Shown here: positions 13,966 through 27,300 of the stretch, one piece after another
Layout: each line of letters opens with the position of its first letter
How positions within the stretch are numbered: position 1 is the stretch's first letter
NCBI GenBank assembly: GCA_030248065.1
Contig: JASAMV010000669.1
Span: 1-64,000, forward strand
Length of the DNA stretch: 64,000 nucleotides
Direction of reading: 5' to 3'
DNA from: Rhynchonema sp. JSB1_4
Lineage: Eukaryota; Nematoda; Chromadorea; Monhysterida; Xyalidae
Position numbers and translations under genes: made by a program
Notes under the pieces: model-generated
What the model was told of the DNA's origin: nothing
Database searches by the model: none
The model's input: only the letters and a program-made list of their open reading frames with translations

Positions 13966-15013
13966 AGGCCACTTTATACTTCGTCTCGTTGCGATACAAA
14001 GAACAAAATGTCACCCAGAACAAGCCGCAACAAAGAACATTGCGATACTGTGTATCGGTTGTCGTTTGTTGCGCAGTGTTTCTGGCTGTTGCGTTGTTTC
14101 GTCTGTCGCGGATGTTCTCTCCCGCGACAAACGCAAAGAAAAGAAAGAACAATTAAAAAATAGAAGGCCGTTTCGGCCCGTAATTTTAGGCAAGCCTGGC
14201 AAATGCCTTTCCGGTGCTGTTGTGCACTGAGAACACCAACGAAAAGTTGTAAAAAAATTGGGGGACACATTGACACAATCAAACATGAATCACCACCTCA
14301 TTTTCAAACACCGCCGCCCGCTCCGATTCGGGCGTGGGGGGGAGGGGGAACTGACTAACTTTATTCTTTGGCTTCCAAAAACACCACTTTTGCCAGCAAT
14401 ACTTTGTAATTAAAACCAGGACTTGAAGTTGTGTTCAACCTCAACCTTCCTTGCTATGATAACTCGGTGTGAATGAGTGGCATTCTTCGCTTACTCATTC
14501 GCATCAGGCAATGCAATGCACTGTCGCCTTGTTGAGACAGGCGGCCAGGCACACACACACCAACGCAGTGTGACAATCAACACACGGCCCTGTTCTGCAT
14601 CACACAATGGTGGCTCTGTGGTAGGTCACCGGCCTGGAGGGCAGATGAAGCAGGTTCAATTCCCTGTCGGACCATTTTTCAATCGGGAACTTTTTCAATT
14701 TTTTCTTTGTTTTTTGGATTCACCAGATCGAGCGAAACCCAACGACACCAAAAACAGCCAACAATTCGCTTCCTATCGGCGAAAAAACAATGACGAGACA
14801 AATCCAAGTTGAGATTTTTTAACTCCCGAAATCTTGTCTCGGCGAGACAAAACAGCTGTCTCGTTGCGCGTGTCGCGTTACGTCATTTATACTTTTTTGT
14901 GTATCGAATGTGTGTTGTCTCGGAACCAGTATAAACGACCTTCGATACAAAGGGGGAACGATACAGCGTTTTTTGTTCTTCGTATCGCAACGAGACGAAG
15001 TATAAAGTCGCAA
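13966..15013. mobile_element. 1.05-kb TIR element (AGGCCACTTTATACTTCG family), copy 1
   Basis: The left end AGGCCACTTTATACTTCGTC follows TTA; the right end is its complement with a few changes. The subterminal DNA has many GTCTCG/CGAGAC and CGATAC words. The interior contains a tRNA-like module (14606-14676). A second copy in the opposite orientation is at 44111-45258. It is nested inside the foldback at 12147-16841. Confidence 0.8.
14606..14676 (+). ncRNA. tRNA-like Pol III module inside a TIR element
   Basis: A 71-nt segment has a six-pair acceptor-like stem (AATGGT/ACCATT), an A-box-like TGGCTCTGTGGTAGG, a B-box-like GGTTCAATTCC and a following TTTTT run that could end Pol III transcription. 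The loop position equivalent to the anticodon reads GGA after a T. Pairing elsewhere is imperfect, so this is a tRNA-derived promoter module rather than a functional tRNA gene. Confidence 0.55.
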
Positions 15014-16841
15014 TACCTGCAAAAACATGCATACGTTTATGTATAACAGTAGATTTACAGTGCCAGTTCTTAGTACTTCCCATATCTTCAGTTTCAAATG
15101 GATAACATTACTTTTCAACAACTGCAACAGCTCGTCAAGGCAGCCTTGACGCGGTTAAAACGTGTTTCAAAATTTCAAGTCAAGCAACAGAAGCAGTCTC
15201 CGTTTCAGGAATATCGAGTAGCAGTTCGCTATGAACTCAAATATGATCACATTGACGCAAAACTGCGATTTTTTGTGTCTTTTAGCGCTTACAACCGAAC
15301 AGCACGCAGCCAATCAATCCCATTGCCTCAAACATCGAATGTGCGTGGGTGCATTACCGTGCTCTTGCCGTGTGTAGCATAGTTTTTTGCTTTTAACTGG
15401 CAGCATCTTGCCACTAAAAATTTCCCGTTGCTACTAAAAGCGTCCTAGCCCCAAAAATACAAAACTTTTGTAGTTTCTGCGCTCCGCGCTTCCTTCATTC
15501 TTTCAAAATGGTCACAAGATGCGAGTTGGTGGAATAACTGTGAGCTAAGGTCGCCAAGAACACTTCACTCCCTGGCACTCACATTTATTAATCGTTTAGT
15601 ACTTGGCTTTTGAAATGAGAATTGGTGACACTCGCATGCGTCATAAAAAACAGGAGATATCAAGCCAAATTCTAGAGCAAAAAGTGCTGCTTGAAGTTTC
15701 GCTTCATGATCACATTAGACAAAGGCAAAACTGAATCGACTCGCTTTTGTTCGTCAACCCTGCAGTGGACTTTTCGCCCCTCAGATTTATGGAGTCATGT
15801 ACAAGTGGCCAGATGAAACTCAATAATTTTGCGCACTTAACGGGCAGTGCTTTAGTCTTTTTAGCAGCCGGTGTAATCGCCTGATTATACCGGACTAATG
15901 GGGTCCGAAAACAAGAAAAACACCGAAAAATGGCCTTCAAAACTTTGCAACTAAAAGTTAGACCCTGGTGTGCAGCAATACAAATGTCATTGCAAAAAGA
16001 AGGAAGGAATTTTATTCATAAAGTTCTTAATGTTTTGAGATTATACACATTTTTTGTAAAGGCGCATTTTGGTGCTTTGACATTTTGTTTATGTGTCTTT
16101 GTTCCAGAGTGTGTATGTAGGGAAGGGATCAACTTCATTTGGTTCGCGGTTTGACAGAAAATACACGATTAGTTAATTAAAGCTATGTAAATTGCGTCTC
16201 AAAATTACATGAGTACCAAAGCCCAAGTCCCGAAGTTTGAAAACAGCGCAAACAAGCAGGCAGCGTATATACACGCCTGCCTGCCTGCCTGTCTCTCACG
16301 TGGGAGCGCGTGCGGAATGCTTGGGTTGGGTCAAGAGAATGTCTGCTGTGGCTTGGTAAACTGCGGGCTAAAAGATTTCTCGACGGTTTTAAATGTACCA
16401 AACGCTTCTACACTTAACCATATTAAAATTATTGTATAATTGTTTTAGTGCCGCGAGTTGGCCTTAACAAAACTATTTGCCCTCGTAACGACTATGGTTC
16501 GGGAACGGTTTGTCCCGTCACGGCCTTTAGGGGTTTGAAGATCAAAAAGTATGCATATATGGTAGTGCACTGAACAATTGTGCGTATTTTGAGTCCAAAT
16601 ACAACGCTGTCAGATCTAACACGGGAGAGAAAATTAGAATTTAGTGTTCAGTGTCAGGCGGTGTGCTGAAAAAATGGGAAATGCTGGGTTACGGTAGCAA
16701 CATAAGCTGATATCGCAAACTAAGTTTGTGATTCGTTACTACACTTAAATAGCTTCACTTTTGTGCCAATATTTAAAAAATTGAGCCGATTCCTTATTTT
16801 GGCGCGGTCAGCACCTACGGATTACAGGCAATGTGTCATAT

Positions 16842-19551
16842 ATGCTTGCCGAAAATATTCATCTTGCTCAGAGCATAAATTCTCAAACCAAACAGTTATG
16901 TTTTGACTATCAACGGTCGGATTGTATATTCCGTTTGGCTGCTAATATTCAAAACGGCAAAATTCGCCTCTAAAGAGCTGTCATGGAATGAAAATGCGCT
17001 GCCCATAGTGCTACACGCACAGCTGGTGTATTTGCGCCATTTGTTCCGTTCTGCGCCCGGCTACGATCATTGGTCACCTACGATTCTGCAGGTATCAGTT
17101 CTCTGTTCCGGTTCCTACCCCGCTTTTCGGGTTCGCGTAGGTCAGACGACACAAATGTGGAATCCAAATGGCAAATTCCCAACACTAGACAGGCGAAAAT
17201 GCTCCAAATGACGTGAAATCAGTCATCCTAACTCGGGTCATAAATGTGCGAAACGGGCTCGAGGCTGGTTTGAAGGCGCATTTTCGCTAAATTAATGTTT
17301 GTCGCTCTTTGATGCTGTTGGTTTCTGTCTGATGCAAGCAGAGCACGGATTAAAATGAAGCATAAGGGGAGACCAAGGGACCCATTGTGCTTAGGGAATG
17401 CTTGAACATTGCCATACGACGGGATGAAGAGCATTATGAGGCTATAATAGAAGGTTCCCAGTATCAGCTATCGTAGTAGCATTGCACCAAAGCACCAAAA
17501 GGCTCTGATGAGTTCCTCTGTGTTGTATTGCAACGGGAAGGAAGACCTGCCAAATACAGCTACTTATTTAAACTGGCGGATGGAAAATACCATTTTTTTG
17601 ACACGGAAAAATTCCCGAAAAGAAGCTTTTTCGAGGCCCGAATACTTTTCCTGAATTTTCAAAGGCGTTTTTATCGTTTTTATTTTTATTTTCCCAAAAA
17701 ATGTAATAGAAGACCGATGCGTTTCTGGGTTCGGGTTAACTTTGGGCTGCTCGATGTTCAGATCGAAATTCTTGATGTAATCCTTCGTGTCATGTGCATG
17801 TATTGGGCACCTCAGACATCTTATAGTTTTTCGACCGGACGATACCTTATGTAAGTACTAGAAATGTATTTAAAAATACGGTTTTTTTCAACGAAATGTA
17901 TGTGGTCATGTGATACACATTTCCTGCACAAATGTGACGCCAAATTACAAACGACTCAAATTTTGTTAATTAGCAGACAAAACCGCTTAGCACACGCAAT
18001 GCGAATGTGTTGGTCTGTTTCGCCCTGCATTCGCAAACAGACCGAGGCGCCAGCGCTCGTCAGGTGCGAACGCTTCTGGCAAACTTCCAAAAAAACCACG
18101 AGCAGAGGTTATCGCTCGGTTGGAACATCACTGCGTGCAAAGCCATAAACAGAGTTTGTGCATAGCGACAGCACAGGACTGAATGCGTTCCCATGAGAGC
18201 TTTTGGCCACGTTAAAACGGTTACAATATTATTTGAACAAAAACCTAGCTCTTCAGAGCCGAACAAGTGACGTTCACGTTGAATGTACATTGTACATATA
18301 CTGTATATATAGCTATATAGATTCGCTTTTTCGATATCCGTTGTCATTTTTACAGTTCAAAGACTGCAGCATTGGAGCCAAAATGAAAAACAGCGAGTAA
18401 GCCCACGGATTAACAATGTTCCAGCGAAATGAAAACACGCGCAGACACATGCAAACAGTCCGACTCATAGCTAACACCGTAAACCTGGCTTCTTTGTAAT
18501 TCAAGGATCGATATTATTCTGTCCGTTAACTACCGTTGTCAGCTTTATAATGTCTCATGGCTTCGGCTTACAAGCATTTTTGTCATTCCTGTGTTACAGA
18601 CCCTTTTTGTCCCTATCATTCCCATGCTTGCCTCGAAACGTTGCACAGTCATGCACGCAGAAATAAAAGCTGCGGGAAGAAAACCGTGCGCCGTTACGCG
18701 GATATTAAAAAAACGAGTCACAAGCTGATAATCTGATCTTACTAAAAATAGCTCAAAAGCCGCAATCGATGAGAATGCCTTCCGGAACGAGAAACAAAAA
18801 GCGGAATACGGGGCTTTCTGTTGTCCAATTTGGATACCAGACTGAAACGCCAGCTCAAAACGTTCAGTATTTATAGTTCTCGAACAAACAACAACATCAT
18901 GGATTGCAGACATGCAAAGAAATGTGTTCTAAAATCTGGGCTGCGGCTGGCCTGTCCGGTTCAAAAGTTTCGTGTTCATCCCATGTATATTCCCAATGGG
19001 TTAATTATGGAGCGGCCAAGTTCTCTCGCTGCTTGTACCGAAGACGCAGCGCTGCATGGGTTGAATTGCTTATTTTCTGGTTCTTTGCATGTTCATTTTT
19101 AAGATCGTTCTGGATTCTGCGGTTGAAAGAAAGATACAGTCGCACGATGTCTCGGTCCGGTTAAAGCTGACATGAAAAAAATGGTGTCCTATGCAAACTG
19201 CGGTCCGATTGGAGTCGCCGCCATTTCGTACGAACTCAGCCACATAAAAAGAGCCAATTTTAACTGCGTGTGCTTATTTTTAGGGCTTTCGTTCGACTCT
19301 GTGCTCTGACGTGGGCGGAGTATGTACTTTGTGTGTCTTGTCTATTGTGTGCTCTTGATCATCGCAAACATTGGGGGAATATGTATAAATATTCAAGAAT
19401 GAGGATATGCGGAACGAAATAAAAAACATTTTGTGCCACTTGTTTCAGCTTTTTCGGTTTTGCTGTGCAATTCGTAGTTTCACAAAAAAATGTCACAAAC
19501 GCACGCCCAGGGCCTTCAAAAAAAAAGTTGACCATAGTTGCCCGACCTTGG
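16842..19551. other. No gene recognised
   Basis: Several open frames of 65 to 122 codons occur on both strands (for example about 17528-17854 plus and 18545-18913 minus), but they overlap each other, lack paired splice signals and match no family I know. Confidence 0.4.
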
Positions 19552-19976
19552 CTGGAATTCACAAAACAAAGTCAAGCTCACCGTGTCATCAAGCTCAACG
19601 TCAAAGTTCAACGTCAGATGTTTCGGCGTCACGCTGGCTGGCGATTTTCTAAACGAAGGGTCAACTTGACGCATTATTGTGCATGATTGGATGCGTTTCT
19701 CGGGATACTGTTATTTTAAGGACGTAGCACAAGCGTTTCAGAAGATTATTTCTGAGTTATAATAATTTCTGACTAATGGTATTGAAATAATGTGGCAATC
19801 ATTGACCGCAGTCAAAATCTTTTGCACCCCCGTTGGTGATCGTCTGTTCATTTATGTTGACCCTTCGTTTAGAAAATTGCGTCTGCTGCACAATCCAGCG
19901 TGACGCCGAAACATCTGACTTTGAACTTTGACGTTGAGCTTGACGGTGAGCTTGACTTTGTTTTGTGAATTCCACC
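19552..19976. mobile_element. GGTGGAATTCACAAAAC-family MITE, copy 1
   Basis: Ends are GGAATTCACAAAACAAAG and its complement. Subterminal arms carry repeated AGCTTGAC and CAAAGTT words and the segment CAGATGTTTCGGCGTCACG, present in both arms in reverse complement. A second copy with its core in the opposite orientation is at 59291-59841. Confidence 0.8.
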
Positions 19977-20646
19977 CCTTGTCTGCGTGTTTACAAAGTC
20001 AGCATTTTATCCACAACATATTCCCGGTAACTCATCAACGAAACTGCGTTGTGAAACATCATGCCATTCCCTCAGTGGTATTGAGCCGTTTTTAAGTGCT
20101 GCGTGCTGTTTATTTCAAGATCACGTGTCATTTCCATTATTATCCGAAGAGCAAACAATCCAGGGAAAAGTAGGGTCAAGTTCCAATATAAAACAAAGTC
20201 AGTTGAGTGCATTGCATCATGCACACACACACACGCGCATTAGATTGAAACAAACAGAAAGCGGCTAACAATGGACTAAATAGTGCCCAAAGAACGGCGA
20301 AATTTTGTAAGGGGGAAATCTGACCCGTCATTCATTCAAATGAGATGGACAGCTTTCAGATCTGGTTATCGTCAAACGGGCTTCATTCAGGTCGCCGTAT
20401 ACTTGCACACTTCAGCAAAAGTTGCTACAATCATACGTCGCCAGACAGATTCATGTGGAAAGTCTTAAAATTGCCCTCATTTGCCCAATATAATGTGCTC
20501 AACAACAATTTAACAACACAGTGTCTGCTTCTTGAAAAAAACATGTTATTCGTGACATCAGACAAAGCAGTTCACATGAAGTCTGGATACACACACTTTA
20601 GCACATTTCAATGACCCCAGCTGACAAGTAGTCCGTCCATTTGCGA

Positions 20647-20989
20647 GATACAGTGCCAGCTGCAATTTTTGACCGATTGCAGGCATTCGCCTGAGCCTGC
20701 AAAAATATACACAAAACATCGCATGCTTAGGCTCAGTGGATGCAGTGAATGCAGGGTGTATTGAAGCGGTTTTACGCGGTTACCTCAGCGCGTGAATGCG
20801 CCTATGATGCCGATGCACCGTACCTGATCGCTTCAATACTTTGCATGTACTGTATGCGCTGAGCCTGATCCTGCAATTTTTTCTGTGTGTATTTTCGCAG
20901 GCTCAGACACATATACTTACTATATGCACCTGCAGGCGTTGGAGGAGACGCAGGCCTCAATCGACCAACAATTGCAGCTGGTACTGTAC
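20647..20989. mobile_element. 343-bp MITE with GCCTGAGCCTGC words
   Basis: The left end ATACAGTGCCAGCTGCAAT is matched by ATTGCAGCTGGTACTGTA at the right. The inside holds repeated CAGGCTCAG and GCCTGA words in both orientations. No coding sequence. Confidence 0.65.
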
Positions 20990-23037
20990 ACCAAGCGAGC
21001 AGATGAAGTAAGCAGTTCCTTGTGTCATGTGTCGACACCCACGACGTTCACTGTACCGCTGGGCGCTGGTACATACTTTGGTCTGCAAGCTGTTGAATTC
21101 CCCAGAGCCATTATATCACACACCAAACAGACTTCACGGTGTTTGTCCAAAAAGGTCCTGGGGTCCACAATATGGTTTGGCCGTTTTTGGCCCCAAATAC
21201 AGTGGAAGAAACATAAGGCCGAACATGTTTCACTTCGTGTGCCTCTCTCAACACTCATTCACCGTTTTGGCATGTCCATAACCGGAAAGTCATTTTTACG
21301 GATGGGAGAGCAAAATTTGGGACTGAAATTGAGTTTGGGCTCTGAATTTTTGGTCTGCTCGGGTGGCGCATAACTGAACTTCGTTAAGTCGGAACATCAT
21401 TGTGTTGTTATGATGATTACTTCTGAGAACACTTTTATCAAGTTTGCAGCACTGTCCCATACCTGCGTCACGGAAAACAAGTTTGCCAAGGGTTCGGAAA
21501 ATGGTTGGTATGTTAGTATACTGCACATTATTATCGTCATCCTAAGAGGATGCCAAGCTTTTTTCAATTCTTGTTTCAAATTCTCCAACAAAATCCAAAG
21601 GCACGAGTCAAACAACGCGTGCGTATTGTCAGTAACGATTGACCACCGGACCTGACCCGTTCTTCGTTGTTCATTCTGGTGTTTATGACGCCAAAGCGTT
21701 TTTTCAGCTGTCATTCTGCGGGCGGGCTTTTGACCCGGAAATGCTCTTTGTGTGTGACGTATGCGTACATTTTGGCTGATGGTTATTAATAGACTTTTGG
21801 CTTACGGTCTGAAAAAACGTGAAACTATGTGTGGTCCATGATACCTACCGGTATTCTCTGATCACGAAAGTGAATAGGTCCCGTTTTTTAACTTTCATTT
21901 GTTTTTGTTCACTTTTCTCTTATCCGCTTCGTTCGCTACTGAATGTTTTACGGTAATTCCCCATCGTGAGACAGCGAATCGTGAATAGAGTATTTGGTTC
22001 TGGAAACTTTTCTGGATTTTTTTGTCCCAAACCTCGTTTGGTGTTGTACTTTCGGTTGCATGATGTGACTGGTGTCGGTCGCCAACTAACCCAAGATTTC
22101 CAGAATTCCGGAATGCCGACGGAAGGAATTATCCACTGCATCATTCCCACAAGAGTTTCAAAAGGGTCACCATAGTTCTTATCCCGAGTTACATATAGGT
22201 TCCTGGTGTTTTTCGTTCGGATTTAAAATGCGTACATAGAGCTCCCCATAGTGTAGAGCGTTGTTCTTGAACGCTGCATTATCAGTATAGTACCGTAACC
22301 TGGGTGCAAACAATACAGCAATCCATCTTAATTACGTGATGCAGCCCATCCTCTTAACAGTGACACCCTTTGTACATGATGACCGACATTACATACCGAC
22401 CCTTTTTAGTTAGTCCCCAAAATAGTTTTTGTTTTCTATCATTCTACGGTGGTACCTACATTATGTTCTTCGTGATTACGTGGAATTCATGCCACTATAA
22501 AAAGGAAAGGGGAATTCAAAGAAGCAGGCGAAACAAAATCTCAAAACCCCAAAAAAAAAACAAAAAATCCCCCCCCCCCCCCCCCCCCCCCCCCACCCCC
22601 CTAACTGTGCACTGTTCTCATTGTGAAACAAACGAACTTTCTCATGATGTGGCCGTCAGGGGTCATTCATGATCATTCCGTACCATTGTGATGGGTGTGA
22701 GGATTAGAGCGCAAACTTCTTCACAGTTTTATCATTATTAACGCTGCTTTTAATCAATTGCCAACCTGTCTAGTCAAGAAAACCAGAAAAAAAGCAGACA
22801 CTGAAAATTGAAAAAAAGTGGAAACCCACTGTCTCGCCGCTCTCGTGAACAATCAAACAAGGCACAACGGAATTTTGCACGAGTAACTAAAACAAAAACT
22901 TCCTATACGCTACATGTATGGTATATATCGTTTCATTTGTTCCAGGTTTTGTTCCGGTTCCAGGATCCACATCCAGATGTTCGGGTTCCATGTATAGTAC
23001 AGTATTAATTCCAGTGCACGATTCCACCGGTTTGTGA
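20990..23037. other. No gene recognised; contains a poly-C tract
   Basis: About 2 kb without convincing exons. A 162-codon plus-strand frame (20885-21373) begins inside the previous element and shows no family motif, so it is treated as chance. Confidence 0.4.
22569..22601. repeat. Poly-C tract
   Basis: 26 consecutive C, one A, then six C, preceded by an A-rich stretch. The exact length is probably unreliable in the assembly. Confidence 0.9.
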
Positions 23038-24300
23038 GGCGGCCTTCACAATGCTTGCGGGTTGCGGGTTGCGGGCCGAGGAAATGCGGGCCCGCAAAAA
23101 TTGAACCCGCACTAGGTTTCACAATGCAATGTGCGGGTTGCGGGCCAGAAGTTCTATTTGTACCAAACCCTCAACCCGCAGTTCCTAGCCCGCACGCGGG
23201 TGCATTGTGAAACCAAAAAATGCGGGTTGCGGGTTAGGAAACATGTCACAAAGAGTAACATTCATGAGCTCTTCTTTGTCAATACTGACTTCGAAAAACT
23301 TGTTTAGGTACTGGTCGCACAATAAGTTTATAAGAATTTGTCAAATTTTTTCCTGACACGTGAAGCGGGAAAGTGACGGGGCGGTGACGTTGCGTTGCGC
23401 TATCACACACAAAGAATGCAGTCTACAAAATGTTTCAGACCCGCAGCAATGTACATAGGTGCTCTTCTGGATTATTTTCAGGCGAAACCGTTTTGTGAGA
23501 GTCACAAATAGCACAGCGGTTAAGAGTGACTGAACGTGAAAATCAGGAATAATTTGATGAATTCTTATATGGTCATTGCGCGACCAATTATATCTGCTGT
23601 TGAGATTTAGCATCGTGTACTGATATTTAGATGACCAACAAATTCCGATTATATTGTCCTTCTCTGGAGACCACCGAAGTTTCAAGTGGTGATAAAAATT
23701 ATCAAAACATGAGGAAGTTTCAAACCTTGCTGTGCATTTCGCAAACATTTACTGCTAAACTACCTAATAATAATACCGACATAAAAACGTGCACTCCGTT
23801 TTGGACACAATGGGATTCCAGATTCTCGTTGTTTTCAGTTGTTTGGAAAGCTGAGCACGAAAGTTTTTGAAGAAACCTGTACAAATTTAGCATGCAAATT
23901 AATTACGCAAATAAAGATAAGTATGTTATGCTTCACACACTGTTCTTGGAATTCTGCAACATCGAAAACATATATGTGGAGAGTCGAAAACTTGTGCTCT
24001 CTGAGCAATGGGTCAACGAAAAACAACCATCCGAGCATGCGCTGAGGACCCAAACCCGCAAAAAAATAGGATCAGTTCTAATCGAGAAAATGCGGGTAGC
24101 GGGCCGATTTGGCCCGCAACCCGCAACCCGCACGCTGCTATGTGAAGGACACTCTGCGTGCGGGTTGCGGGTTGCGGGTCGGGCTCGGCCCGCAATCCGC
24201 AACCCGCAACCCGCATTTCTTGTGTCTTCACAATGCACAGTGCGGGATGCGGGCCGATGTGGCCCGCAACCCGCAACCCGCATGCATTGTGAAGGCCGCC
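23038..24300. mobile_element. 1.26-kb TIR element with GCGGGTTGCGGG word arrays
   Basis: The ends are GGCGGCCTTCACAATGC and its complement, with TGA before and TTA after. Terminal domains (23038-23235, 24050-24300) consist of direct and inverted copies of GCGGGTTGCGGG spaced by CTTCACAATGC. A segment at 24058-24095 shares its framework with 10801-10840 of the other element (CAGTTCTAATCG flanked by A runs). The interior contains a nested element at 23312-23586. Confidence 0.85.
23312..23586. mobile_element. TGGTCGCACAAT-family element, copy 1 (nested)
   Basis: Ends are TGGTCGCACAAT with TATAAGAATT inside, and AATTCTTATATGGTCATTG followed by CGCGACCA. About 275 bp, noncoding, inside the 23038-24300 element. 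The second copy is at 32891-33269. Confidence 0.75.
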
Positions 24301-27300
24301 TTAGCACGCCAGGGAGCTGCACGCAGCGATAATAACGCATGATCGCTTGATCTGATGGAAAAGGAAGCGCTTCGTTTTAGTATATACTTGCGTACGCCCT
24401 GCCACCGCTAAGTCGACCATCGTTTGTCTTCCCTCAACTTTTTAAATTATCTGGTATCGTTTTCGTGCCACAAAGCAACTTATAAGAATTTGAACCATGC
24501 GTCTGTACCGTATGAACTTTGGGCTGCTAATATCGGCAAGACAATCTTTTTGCGCATTTTGCAGCTCGATAATCTGGGCATTATTTTATTCTTACTTTAT
24601 TATATTGCCATATATTGCCTTATATTGCCTAGGCATGCGCATCAGCTACCTTTCTTTGGGCGACCCCAGAATTATGGGATTCTTTTATGAGGCTTGTCCG
24701 AAGCTTCCAGGAAGTTACAAGTGGCACCATTACGCCATTGGGCCAAAACAGTTCACGAGTTCACATCATGGCTAATTCTGTTGTGGTCTGGGCGTCGGCG
24801 CATTTTTCTTGCTAACGTGTGTTCTGTGCAATTGAATGTGGTTTGCGGTTCCACAAAGCGCGATCCTAAACGAACGTGACGAATTGTGCACAGGACTATA
24901 AGGCCGCTTTCACAATCATCCGGTTTCCGGAACGCAGTTTTATAGCTTTGACGACAACACTGCGATGGCACAAAATATTCGCTCTTGCGTAGACTACATT
25001 TAGGTAAGCCAAGATGCGTGCGCAAACTGTTTTTGCTTGAGGCTGTTGACCAGTATTAACGATGTAATGGTACAGTGTCATTTCTGGCCGAATTGTCCGC
25101 CGGCAGTAAAAAAAAGTTGGCACACAGCTGTGACCCTTAGGTGAGTGGTGTTGTTTTGATGGAGGACATTGAAAAAATAAAGTTTCCAGTCCACCCTCTA
25201 TTCACGATCTGGAACATTCACTGTATCGAATTTACTTCTTGGTCTATGATGACCTTATGTTTAGCACGAATTGAATAACCCCATTTTATAGCCACAAGCA
25301 TATGAGCAATACCCCTGATCGTCAAATCGTGCCAATTTTTACACTCATATTGTGCCATATTCTCATTCTCATTCCTTGGCTGTCTGGCTCAAATCTAATA
25401 CTTGACTCAAATTTTGTCAAAATTTAGTCTCTGATGCCTGAAATTTTGTTCGCTGGGGTCACCTCAAACCAGTCGGCCAGCGAAGTCGTTCACTATGAAA
25501 TATACAAGTGTATACAGAAAATTATAACACGTTCAAATTTTGGGAACTGCCAGGTCGCATACTACAATATGTACATATATACATATTTATGTGTATAAAA
25601 CTTACATGTCGACTTGGCAGTTCCCAAATTTTCACGTATTTCACTCTTTTGGTTCATAATGTAGAGAGTCGACTGTACCTACAGTCGCCTTGCTGCTGTA
25701 GAAATGGCCATGTGTCATTCCAAAGGTTCCTGGTGTTACCGTATATACCAACACCAACACTTCAGATTTGCTCTAAAAAAGTCACATAACACGTGCATGT
25801 GAAACTGAGATAAACCGGTTATTTCGCATGAATTTCGGCTGCGCGTCACGCGATTTTCCAAGACAAAACTGCGATGACATACGTAGCACAAGACGGTTAG
25901 CGACCGGCGATAGAAAAAACGAAATCCAATGCTTTTCTCATGCCCTGAAGGCGCACGCTGCTTGCATCTGCTGCAATTAAGAAAGGGCGCACACCATACT
26001 GAGTTTTCGCGGCTGTTTGCAAATTAATGCATTACAGGGTGGGTGGGGGCCACCAAACATGGCAAGTTCTTAGGTGCTCTGATCGTTTCTAAATGTTATC
26101 CAATAAACGGGTGGCTCTGTAAGCATGTTCAAAGGACGCGGTATACGTACGTTTGAAGTGGTACTGCTTCGGATTCAATCTTTTCTGGATGTCACAGAGC
26201 AATGATTCAAGCCAAGCCTTCTTCAGAAACTAAAAGATCCATTTGTCAGCTTTTAGCAGACTTGGATTTGCAATGTATTTTTTGGCTGGCTTAAAGCCAC
26301 GTATGTTTCTGACGTGACGACCTTATAATTACAGCTTTATGTGTCACCAAATGAATGAATGATCATTTAGTGGTACATTAGTAGTACCATGTCGAAATCA
26401 GGTCACTGTATTTGTGTTCTATGGAACACCATAATACATACAGTAGGCTGCGCATGCCAAGTAACAAATGCGCCTGCTCCTTGTTTTGACAAAGTACATC
26501 CCGTTTATTAACACTTTGGCACGGAACCGAAACCAGTTAGGACCCTAAACTGGAACCGATTGGTAAACATTTAGCCTTGTCAAACATCAGCCTTTACAAG
26601 TTTATTCACGCCATTTGTGTGTGTGCGTGTGTTTGCGGGTTCTTTGTCTGTGCGGTTTGTGGCTAAATTAAGCCCAAAGGTTTTTTTCGTCGTGATGTCA
26701 GTAACTTGAAGAAGATTTTTGAGCATATACCGTAAACTATCGTCATCAATGCGTTTAATAATGTTCCTGTCTGCTGGAACGTTTTCTTGACTACGCACAC
26801 ACTGGCACGGACACTTTCTTTGTTTCATGGACCTCATTTAACGGTGCGGGTTCCAGATGTCTTTACTCCAATATCAAGTTGTCCGGGTGTCATTCTATTT
26901 GATTCGACAAGTGGTCATAAATTATCCGGACAAAACCTAGGACCCCATTATTTTCGAAATGGACAATGTCATTCATAATTAGGGTTAATTCGTGCGTGAC
27001 TGTTGGGGTGACACCACAAACGATACGATTTTTTGGTTTCTCTAACCTCTATCGCATGTACATATCCGCGTGTTCCAGGTAATGCCACTACAATGTTTAC
27101 AACAACGATGTCGATGTGTCACTGGCAATTTGGCGTCATGGAAACGGAAAAAATGGCATAATTTGCAATTGACGTTTTCTTACGAACGGGCTCTGAAAAC
27201 AGCGCGCTGAATCAAGAGCGTATATTTTAGAACCAACCTCATTTTAAAACTATAAAATAGAAAAAGAAGAAAAAAAGAAACTATGCCAACCACAAAGCAG

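Larger units (their letters stand above)
12147..16841. mobile_element. 4.7-kb foldback element with about 760-bp inverted arms
   Basis: The left arm (about 12147-12912) and right arm (about 16083-16841) are near-perfect reverse complements. The outer ends read ATATGACACATTGCCTGTAAT and its complement. The arms include a CAGGCAGG microrepeat. The 3.2-kb interior holds other elements (13566-13788, 13966-15013) and a fragment of the TGGTCGCACAATG family near 13020-13035. No transposase-like protein is visible. It could be a foldback element or a large non-autonomous TIR element. Confidence 0.8.

Noticed and set aside
18545..18913. 122-codon minus-strand frame
   Set aside because: No start context, no splice partner and no recognisable family; chance frame is as likely.
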